From: Gordionus sp. m RMFG-2023
Lineage: Eukaryota > Nematomorpha > Gordioida > Chordodea > Parachordodidae
Length of the DNA stretch: 64,000 nt
NCBI RefSeq assembly: GCF_954871325.1
Contig: NC_088776.1
Location: 29,746,508 to 29,810,507 of the forward strand
Direction of reading: 5' to 3'
Each line of letters opens with the position of its first letter. Within the stretch, counting starts at the first letter, position 1. The notes beneath the pieces are model-generated. The model saw only the letters and a program-made list of their open reading frames with translations, was not told the DNA's origin and did not search any database. Shown here piece after piece: positions 56,228 through 64,000 of the stretch. Made by a program: the position numbers and the translations under genes.

Positions 56228-58610
56228 TAACTAAACTGAGAATTGACAGATAAACTGAGAATTGACAGGTAAAATTTATTTATGGCCTATCAATTATATT
56301 TAAAAATATAAATCAAATATTTTTATTATGTAAATCTTCCAAATTTCTGCTTAATTCTTTAACGAAAATCTTTAATCTTATTATCAACGGGAAATTACCA
56401 CATAAACTAGCACCAATAATCTTTGGTACTCGACTAATTGCGCTTGAAAATCTGAAAATCAAGTGCGCCCAACAGTTATTGAAATTTTCTACCGACGAAC
56501 CATTTCAAAAAAATTATTTGTAATCGACTCAAATCTACAATAACCTTAAGCTTAGCTCCTTACCAAGTGGGATTTGGAGTGAAAGGAGGCTGTGAAGCGC
56601 AATTTATTGCAGTCGACTCGTTTTATCCAACGTCAAACCTGAAGATTATATAGCAAAACTAGACATATCCAATGCCAATTCAATTAATAAGAATAAAAGG
56701 ATCGATACTTTCTTGGAAACGTTCCCTGACTACCACAATTACATCCATCTTAGCTATGGCATTCCTTCCTTACTCAAATTTAAATATTATATTATTAATT
56801 CTGCAGAAGGCCTCCAACAGGGTGACCCATTAGGAATATTACTTTTTCTCTACTCAAACACATAATAAGTGATATTTATCTTTCATGCAAACTCAATCTA
56901 CATGTTTGGTATTTTGACGATTGTACTATATCGGGGACATTTTTCCAATCCAGAATTGTCTAGATATAATCAACAAACACTTTGATGAACTTAATTTATC
57001 CTTAAATATAAATAAATGCGAAATTTATCCTTTTCCGCCTGCAACAGACACCATATTAGATAACTTTAGACGGACACCCTTACAAGATTATATTAAGAGC
57101 TCCATTGAAAGGTGCAGAGGGAGTTTTTAATTTTTAAAAAATCACCTTCAATCACTATTCCCCAAACTATCTATCTTAAAAAAATTTCCCATTCATCAAG
57201 CATATTACATTCTCAATAACGACCTTTTAATACCATAAATCCAGTATTGTTTAAAAACTTCTGGTGCCTTTTCTTTTGAAATTCTTTTAAAAGAATATGA
57301 ACAAAAGATACTACAAATGATGATAAAGTTATTCATCAAACTCTATTCTAACTCATGGCTTCAAGCAACTCACCCTTGTAAATCCGGAGGACTAGGCCTA
57401 AGATCGGCATTAAGTATAGCCCTTGTTTCCTTCATCTCATCAACCTTATCAGTATAAAATATTACCTCGCAAATTATTACCATCGATAAAGATAATTTAT
57501 TAGATGAAGCCTTATGTTGTTGGAATATTAATGTCTTACCAAACACAGCCCACCAGATTCAACGAAACAAAAAGATTGGGATCAAGGATTGATATCTCGT
57601 TCCTTAGCTTACCTCAACTTGAGCTATGATCACCAATATAAATCCCTCCTAAGATCTCTTAATTTCAACAACGTTGGCCATGAATGGTTAGATTCATATC
57701 CCAGTATTTTAAATAACCAGCTAATAGATAACGACGCTTTTCTTATGCAATCAATTTACGCTTGGGCGTACCTTTCCTAAACCATTATATTTGCATTAAA
57801 TGCGATCAATCGGCAGACGCGTATGGGAGACACGATCTCCACTGTAAATTTATATAAAAAATCAGCCGACATGATAAAATAAATGCAATAATAGCTTCTT
57901 TTTTAAATAAAGCCAATTTTCCCTGTATTTTAGAACCTAAATCCTTTTTAGATAAAAAACTTAATGACGGCAAAACCGTCGTACCTTTTTTCATGGGAAA
58001 GCCCATTGATCCCATGGCTCCATCTAATAATTCCCATGATCCCCTTAACAGAGCCGAATCTCTAAAAAATATAAAATACTCACACCTAATGTGTGATAAC
58101 CACTTTGTTCCTATAGCACCTACATCAACCTGCTCTTTTAGACAGGCGGCTTTAGATCTATTCAAAACAATATCCAAATCAATAAAAAAATCATACCTTT
58201 CTCCATTTTACAAACTCAAACAGAAAATCACCGTATCTATAATTAGATCTAATTATCAAATATTTAAAACATCATGGCCCGACCTCGCCATTTGATTTTT
58301 TTTTTCAAATTGTTTTTTTCATTTTATAAAAATATATATTTGTATCAATCTTTTTTTTTAACTTAAACTGATATATGACATATTTATTATATTCTCTATA
58401 TTATAATGTTAATTTTTAAATAATAATATTTATCATAATATTTGTATATGAATTTTAATAAAAAATTGAATTCTTAAAAAAAAAATATATTAATTATAGG
58501 AGCATAATTTTGCTCTGGATTAATTGGTACAAACTTATATAAACATAAATGAAAAATTTCCAGCATTAATTTTGGAGTTATGATGCCAATTCTCAGTTTA
58601 GTCAATTTTC
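56228..58610. repeat. short inverted repeat flanking the LINE remnant
   Basis: TAACTAAACTGAGAATTGACAG at about 56229-56250 (with a second AAACTGAGAATTGACAG at 56254) faces GATGCCAATTCTCAGTTTAG at about 58580-58600 and GATGTCAATTCTCAGTTTAG at 58727. Arms of about 17-22 bp bracket the LINE. They may be unrelated repeat units or the ends of an older element that the LINE entered. Confidence 0.45.
56340..58295 (+). mobile_element. RLE-type LINE, 3' two-thirds, YFDD kept
   Basis: Plus-strand order: INGKLPHKLAPIIFGTRLIA (about 56382-56440), YIAKLDISNANSI (about 56648, RT motif A), GLQQGDPLGILLF (56808-56850), WYFDDCTISG (56905-56935, catalytic box intact), NLSLNINKCEIYPFPPATD (56990-57050), CKSGGLGLRSALSIALVSFI (about 57378-57440), a zinc cluster C-x2-C-x8-G-R-H-x3-H-C (57792-57845), the endonuclease region with N-D-G in place of P-D-G (about 57960), and a terminal block FRQAALDLFKTISKSIKKSY (58137-58200), ending near 58295. 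It has roughly ten frame shifts or stops. It is the same family as 33015-35880. Confidence 0.82.
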
Positions 58611-58885
58611 TTTAGATTTTTGGGATTTTTAAAATATTTTTCTTTTTTCACTCATTTTGTGTAAACTAACTTATATAAACATAAATGAAAAAAATTTAAG
58701 TTTCTGTCATTATTTTTTGAGTTATGATGTCAATTCTCAGTTTAGTCATTTTTTTTTAGATTTTTGGGATTTTAAAAATATTTTTTATTTTTGACTCATT
58801 TTGTGTAAACTAACTAATTTAAACATAAAATGAAAAAAAATATAAGTTTCCGTCACTATTTTTTGAGTTATAATGTGAATTAAAA
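58530..58885 (+). repeat. tandem repeat, unit 136-144 bp, about 2.4 copies
   Basis: The unit runs from ACTTATATAAACATAAATGA through CAATTCTCAGTTTAGTCA to CTCATTTTGTGTAAACTA. Starts lie near 58533, 58669 and 58813. The last copy is partial. Confidence 0.8.
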
Positions 58886-58914
58886 AACTAGTTTACTTCA
58901 ATTAAAATTTAGAG

Positions 58915-59025
58915 GCTCTTAAAAGGGCCGTTGATATTCGTTGGTCTTTAAAAATACCGTTGAGTATTCATTGGTCTTAAAAAAGACCGTTGGGTATTTA
59001 TGTCCTAAAAAAAACGTTTGTTATA
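58915..59025 (+). repeat. three-unit minisatellite (about 30 bp unit)
   Basis: Units of the form AAAAAGACCGTTGGGTATTC plus ATTGGTCTT occur three times in succession, with drift. Confidence 0.65.
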
Positions 59026-59080
59026 AATGTTAAATAAAGATTTGATAGTAAATAACTATACATTCTTTAAAACAATTAGT

Positions 59081-59262
59081 TAGTGTTGTTAAACGGCGCA
59101 TTTTGAGCCAATTTTTAAAACGGCTAACTCAATATTTAGCCAGAATAATATTACGCACACCTGAAGATTTTGTTTGTAGAAAGAACAACGGTTTGAACAT
59201 CTATTAGCGAAATCTTGAGGCTTACGCAATATTTTTCTGGCTAATTTAGAAAAAGCAATATT
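59081..59262. mobile_element. fold-back MITE, copy 2 (one end lost)
   Basis: TAGTGTTGTTAAACGGCGCA followed by AACGGCTAACTCAATATTTA and the central block AAGATTTTGTTTGTAGA match the element at 32377-32592. The palindrome arm GCTTACGCAATATTTTTCTG is present, but the outer right end is missing. Confidence 0.62.
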
Positions 59263-60039
59263 CCTCAAATATTATAAAATTTAATTTTATAAAGAAAATT
59301 AAGATAAATGGATACTCATTATAAAGTTTCATATGAAAATAAGGTTTCTTTCTTGCACATAATTAATCTTACATATATTAATTATTTATAAAAGACAAGA
59401 AGATCGATGATTGTTAAGAATATATAAATTATTTTTTATAAATATAGGTGGATAAAATATTATGTAAGTACAATAATATTTCGAGTACCATATTATGTAA
59501 TATTTACTTATTTTTGTAAAATTGTTATCTTTATAAAACTTGAAAATTTGAAAATTTTTAATTCATACAACTAAAATGATTTAAAAATCTGCCATAGGTG
59601 TCAACATAAATATGTAAGTCGTAGTTTAAAATAATCTAAATTAGTAATTAAATTAGACCCTTCACAAAATAATAAAATAAGCAATGGTTTTTTTTTTAAA
59701 TAGGATTAGTGAATAAGAACTTTGGAATATAATATAGGTAAAAGCTGAATTGGATAGCCATAGTCCTTCATTGTAAAAATTATTAAATTGTGATAGATTG
59801 TAATCTGAAAATGGACAAACGAAATAAATTTTTCTATATTTTTAAAAATTAAATTATTATATTTCTAACAATTTTAGATTCTCCTATGTTTTAATTCATA
59901 TTTTTAAGATTAATAATATTTTTATGAAAATTTATAAGTTTCTATTTATCTTAATTCTTTATAATTATATTTTGTGGAATATTGCTATTTCTAATTGGTT
60001 TAGAGATTGAATTATTATTTATTATCATATCTTTGAATC
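59263..60039. other. A+T-rich spacer, no gene seen
   Basis: No repeat end or reading frame was recognised. Confidence 0.35.
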
Positions 60040-60044
60040 TAAGA

Positions 60045-60240
60045 AAATAATTCCACGGAAAAAAATCCCCGGAAAAAAATCCCCGGAAAATAAATTCCCT
60101 GGAAAAAAAATCCCGGGAAAATAACTGTCCGGAAAAAAAATCCTCGGAAAAAAATTAGGTAAATAATTCGCCTGAAAAAAATTCCCATAGAAAATAATTC
60201 CCCGCAAAAAATTTCCTCGGAAAAAAATTCCCCATTTTTC
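60045..60240. repeat. left terminal array of the MULE
   Basis: About ten units of C-G-G-A(6-8)-T-C-C-C-C or close variants. It is the mirror of the right array at 63425-63575. Minus-strand frames here (FFPGNLFSGDFFPGIFF-like) are translations of the repeat. Confidence 0.82.
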
Positions 60241-60529
60241 AAATCCTATAAAATATTAAATTATTTTTATAAAATTAACAATATAGGAAAAAATATCACT
60301 GGAAAAAAAATCCCTAAAATATTTTTTGAGAAAATCGTCAAAAATTCCTGTAAAATTTTTCCAAATAAAAATTTTCAAAATAAAAAAGTACTTGTGATTA
60401 TTATTAAACCTAACAAAAACTTAAATTATTAATTAATACTAATAAATATAATGTATAATGTTATGGACTTATCCCGAACCCAGGTTTAGTGAAAATTAAA
60501 CAAAGCAATAAATAATCGATTTGGATACC

Positions 60530-60740
60530 TAGTCTCTATGATATTATGCAAAATATTATGGCCAGCTCAGATTTTTTATTTTGGTCCGGATTTATAAATT
60601 CAAAAATTACCTAGTCTCTGTAATATTAAGCTAAATATTATTATAAGTTAATTAATGATAATGGCCAGCTCTGATTTTTTATTTTGGCCCGGCATAAATT
60701 CATATCATTTTTTGACCTGGATCTGCTCCGCACTATTTAA
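60530..60740 (+). repeat. two copies of a GGCCAGCTC repeat
   Basis: CCTAGTCTCT...ATGGCCAGCTCAGATTTTTT...TTTTGGTCCGG is repeated about 115 bp later (GGCCAGCTCTGATTTTTTAT, TTTGGCCCGGC). The style is that of the GC-block MITEs. Confidence 0.6.
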
Positions 60741-61566
60741 TTAAATGTCAAATTCCTTCGAGGATTTGAGGTTTTAAATAATAAAACGAAAGTTAAATAA
60801 ATCTACTTCACCTTACATTTTCATCAACTTTTAGATATTTATTGAAAATCAAATTTTTACTTTTAAAAAAATATTATTTTTACACAAATTTTAATCATTT
60901 TTTTTAGAAATATATTAAAAATTTAAATATCAGTTGGAGATAAGAGGCTTTTTACAATTTACTAGCTCTTAAATAGCGCCCTTTTTTGTTTTTATAAGGA
61001 TAAGCTATTAAATAATATAATTATAAATTCTGTGGCGAAATGGGAAATTTGCAATTCAATCTGATCCCCTCTATTTGATAAAAATTATTTTATTAAAGTA
61101 TTTACCTACTTTAAGAATTTAACTGACTGAATACAAAATCTATATAAAACTTGCAAAATTATATTTTTTACTCCCAATTTTAATTAAATACTGCTAAAAG
61201 TAATGAAAAATGCTGACCATTTTAATCAAAATACATACAGATGTGATTATCGGCAGTGAGTATTATATTTTTCGAATCTAACAATTATTATTTTGCTTAT
61301 GAATTTTTTTTTAAAATTTACAGAAAAGAAATAATTATAATTTTATTAAATGATATATGGAATAATAATTATATTATTCAAATGAAACAATTCTAGAGAT
61401 GATAAAAACATCCTTGGATGATGATATCTCTACCTAAAAGTTGAAAAAATATAGATAAAAATTATTGTATAGGTTTTATTTAATATTTATGTCTTTATCA
61501 ATTTTCATTAATTACTAGAGGTGGGTGCGTTCATCCTACACTCATAAAAAACCTTTTAAAATATTC

Positions 61567-62020
61567 CTAAAAACAACAGAAAAAGGAAAATAGAATTTTA
61601 AAAAATTTCAAGGTCCACGGTCCAAAATACATTTTAAACAAGATCTTAACATATCTCGATAGTATATAGATGTAATTAAATCGTAAAAAGAAACCTAGAG
61701 TATTTTCGACGACATTGATTGCGGCCTTTTCAAAATCCATATAAATTGTTATCGGATCTATGACTAAATTCCGTTCTTGGGCTTTTTCGAGTAAAATCTT
61801 AAAAATTTCTTCATACGTTGTATACGTTTTTCTTTGTAACAAAAAATATGCCGCCGTAATAAACATTGTTTAAAAGGGTATTCTAATTACATATAGCTGC
61901 AAAAATAAATGAGGAGCCAAGCATATAATCGGTGGCAAATATAATTATTCATTCATTAGAATCTCCGCCATTATCATGCAAAAGAAATCTCTCATTCGTG
62001 GGAGATCCGGTTGTATCCTA
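61567..62020 (-). pseudogene. MULE transposase, N-terminal part of catalytic domain
   Basis: On the minus strand FLLHDNGGDSNE, a stop, then IIIFATDYMLGS (61920-62010) and, after a further stop and frame change, FLLQRKTYTTYEEIFKILLE then IDPITIYMDFEKAAINVVEN (61700-61850). MULE transposases share ...F.ll.D.G....I.iFaT...l......w..D...YaLl..K...tY...f..l...........i..DFE.AA.N; the aspartate of D-F-E is the second catalytic residue. The W-x-x-D segment holding the first is not recognised, and similarity ends after N-T-L-G, so the zinc-binding C-terminal part is missing. Inactive. Confidence 0.72.
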
Positions 62021-62079
62021 ATTCTCTAATATAAAAAGATATTTTCAATTAAAAAGTTATTTATAGACATAAATTTGAT

Positions 62080-62364
62080 TTAACCTGAAAAGGGCGGAAT
62101 AGGAGGAAACCTTTTTATTTTGTGATTTCTAAGTGTCCTCTTGATACTACCTTCATTCGGAAGTCTTTTTCTGGATTCGGGAGACAATTTAGACATTACT
62201 TCTGCGTATATTTGGCAAGTATTTTGATTTATTTCTGAGGCTTTTCTTTTCATCGTGCTTATAGCATTTTCAATTTGATATTCATGTGGGTTTATAGGAT
62301 GAATATGAGGCGTATTTTCCATTGTATAGTCATTTTCATTGTAATATTTCAATATAACTGGCAT
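62080..62364 (-). pseudogene. FLYWCH-adjacent region of the MULE protein
   Basis: A 94-codon minus frame with HIHPINPHEYQIENAISTMK, NTCQIYAEVMSKLSPESRKR and LPNEGSIKRTLRNHKIKRFP. In FLYWCH-MULE proteins the last histidines of the finger (H-x-H) are followed by exactly such a helical linker ending L-P-x-x-x-S-L-K-R-x-I-R-x-x-R. The upstream part of the finger (62365-62400) seems frame-shifted (K-C-T-L-Y...K-C-Q). It would bind element DNA in the nucleus. Confidence 0.68.
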
Positions 62365-63424
62365 TTTTCAGCATTATATAATGTACATTTGTATCTTTTA
62401 AAATTTTTCGTAGTTTTATGATAATTGTAGGAATAGCCCTCATGAAAAATTTTAACTTGTTTATTTAACGGAAGAATAAACATAAAAAATTTATTAAAAT
62501 TATCAAAAATGTTTAAAATAGTAAAAGAAAATTTTATAAAAAGTAATAAAAAAATTAAATGAAAATCGTTTGTTTCAAAATTACAAAGAATATACCACCC
62601 ATATATATAAATTTATTTATTCTTGTGCATAACTTTCCTTTCAACGTTATAAATAATAATAATATCAGGGAACTAACTGGGATTAACTTTCAAATAAAAA
62701 AAGTTTGTTAAGATTATAGTCCCTCCTGTGTTTTCTTTGATGAATTAAATATATTAAAAATTATAATATTTATAAAAATAAACAAATATTATTTAGAATA
62801 AATAGTATATTTTTTGGTAGATTAATCTTTGAATTAAATAGGCTTTTGTTAATCAGTAATCAGTGATTAGGATCAATACTTTTTTTGAAAATTTATAATC
62901 AGATACAATTTTTAAAACAATAGTATTAAACATAAAAAATTTCCATTATGTTATTTTTGTCCGGGATTCAAACTGATATAAACGAACGGAACAAAATAGT
63001 GTCATAATATTCATTTTAATGACACATACATTAAAACCTTAGTGGCGTGTTAGAAATAACCCCCCCCCCCCGTAAATATAATGTGGTTTAATTACCTGTT
63101 TTCATAATATGAATATCTATTCAAGTCTAGATGAAAATTGGATTATGGAAATAGCCTTTCTCTTTCTAGAGATAAATTTGCTTTCACATTTTTCTTTTGA
63201 ATTTTAAATTGTAAAACCTCTTTCATAATTTTCATATATTTCTATAAAAATCTATCGTCACAAATCTATACTTATTATGCTATCTACTAAATTATAAAAT
63301 ATAAAAGCTACCAACCGATTTATCAATTCTCATTTAAAGATTGCCCCTTTGGAATTAAAAAAGAAATACTCTCAACGTTGAGAAAATACTAACTTAATTT
63401 TTTAGAAATATTTTCGTTATTTTA

Positions 63425-63575
63425 GTGGCGGGATTATTTTAAAAAAATTATTGGGAGAATTTTTTCCGGTTTTTATATATTCCCCAGGGGATTTTTTTAC
63501 AGGGAATTATTTTCCTGGGGAATTTTTTTCCGGTGAATTATCTTCGGGGATTTTTTTTCCAGGGTATTATTTTCC
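63425..63575. repeat. right terminal array of the MULE
   Basis: About seven units, inverted relative to the left array (GGGGAATTTTTTTCCGG and the like). Confidence 0.8.
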
Positions 63576-63611
63576 GCTTACTTTGATCTTTATTTAACAT
63601 TTATGAAGAAC

Positions 63612-64000
63612 CTACATAAATATCCAACGGTAAGAACAATAAATAGCCCTTAGCAAACATTGAAACAATAGATTCCTCACAGGTCAGTGAAAAAATGAGG
63701 AGAGACCTTTCATCAAAATTAATAAACACTGCCAAATAGACACTAGGCTTGACAAAGGGAGGCAACAAATCAGCCCTATATAAAATATGGTACAAATCCA
63801 AAAAGCCAGATGACAGGCAAATTATAAAAAATTCAAGAGAATAGCTACAAAGGTGGTGGCTATGGCATACGATGACATGATGAAGAACTACATACCAAAG
63901 AAGGGCAAAATAAAATAAACCTTAAAGCACTAGGAGGTGATTGAATACATTTCCTAACAAATTTGTACAATAATATACTTGGAAATGAAGATATTCCTCA
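63612..64000 (+). mobile_element. RTE-like LINE fragment, runs off right edge
   Basis: Plus-strand segments: LGLTKGGNK joined to SALYKIWYKSKKPDDRQIIK (about 63740-63818), REIATKVVAMAYDDMMKN in a shifted frame (63836-63890), and LHTKEGQNKINLKALGGD then IHFLTNLYNNILGNEDIPQ (63888-64000). Animal RTE-type LINEs have the same run: a K-G-x-x-E-x-W-W-x linker, an L-x-K-x-W...K-K...Y-K-x-A-R-x-x-A-K-x-x-V-A block, D-T-K-E-G, then the start of the RT with L-x-x-L-x-N-x-I-x-x-x-E-x-I-P. The W-W segment seems deleted here, and there are at least three stops or shifts. The RT catalytic part would lie beyond the window. The encoded enzyme would copy element RNA into DNA at the target site; unlike the RLE LINEs it should use an apurinic-type endonuclease located upstream. 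Confidence 0.72.

Larger units (their letters stand above)
60040..63580 (-). mobile_element. MULE DNA transposon with tandem-array terminal repeats
   Basis: Left (60045-60240) and right (63425-63575) arms are arrays of a 15-22 bp unit, GGAAAAAAATTCCCC with variations, in opposite orientation. The outer ends are TAAGAAAATAATTCC and, inverted, TAAGCGGAAAATAATACC. The flanks CTTTGAATC (60031-60039) and CTTTGATC(T) (63581-63589) differ by a single A, fitting the 8-10 bp duplications made by Mutator-like elements. Between the arms the minus strand carries a FLYWCH-linked region (62080-62364) and MULE transposase pieces (61567-62020). A GC-block repeat (60540-60740, two tandem copies) and a hAT-like end (63041) have entered or decayed inside. 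Confidence 0.8.

Noticed and set aside
60045-60240. Tandem array that could be mistaken for a CRISPR or satellite
   Set aside because: There are no unique spacers; units are contiguous, drift freely, and have an inverted partner at 63425-63575 around MULE coding, so they are transposon termini.
63041-63075. A further hAT element starting AGTGGCGTGTTAG plus a C-run
   Set aside because: It resembles a hAT end, but no partner end, duplication or coding was found.

Overview
The window is a strongly A+T-rich piece of a eukaryotic nuclear genome, most likely an invertebrate animal. The evidence is the transposon mix: hAT elements with TTF-type or BED zinc fingers, LINEs with a restriction-like endonuclease (RLE), an RTE-like LINE, a FLYWCH/MULE element, a pogo-like element and Ty3/gypsy LTR elements. 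I find no convincing host gene, no rRNA gene, no functional tRNA and no bacterial-type operon. The sequence does not let me name a species.

Layout. 0-9.9 kb: the 5' part of an RLE LINE at the left edge (minus strand), a 380-bp tandem duplication, a small BED-finger hAT element (2216-3133), a truncated hAT MITE (from 5087) and two LINE C-terminal fragments (8080-8430, 8880-9860). 10-18 kb: a non-autonomous hAT element (10728-12152), a pogo-like element (13081-13928) and two small hAT-like MITEs. 19.2-22.3 kb: one hAT element inserted in the dimerisation-domain coding region of another. 22.8-27.2 kb: a MITE, and a hAT element that splits an older dispersed repeat. 27.2-29.4 kb: a gypsy fossil with an inverted duplicate. 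30-32.6 kb: two MITEs and a relic of an animal transposon-like family. 33.0-35.9 kb: the most complete RLE LINE (minus), followed by a degenerate satellite.

36.5-48.9 kb is the centrepiece. An old BED/ZBED-type hAT gene on the plus strand has been split by at least four later insertions: a MITE (36629-37432), a second MITE (from 37701), an 8-kb hAT element (38106-46146) that itself carries a young gypsy element (41226-45219), and another hAT element (46533-48358) that carries its own MITE. Target-site duplications mark most of the joints, so the order of events can be read directly.

49-64 kb: tandem and inverted repeats with a tRNA-like SINE head, a hAT relic (about 53.8-54.9 kb), a GC-rich fold-back, a GC-richer minisatellite, a third RLE LINE (56.3-58.3 kb), and a 3.5-kb MULE (60040-63580) whose terminal repeats are tandem arrays. 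The 5' half of an RTE-like LINE runs off the right edge.

The genes here do not form a pathway; what they record is a history of insertion. The hAT superfamily dominates, non-autonomous copies outnumber coding ones, and every coding copy shows decay except the open LINE frame at the left edge, which is seen only in part.
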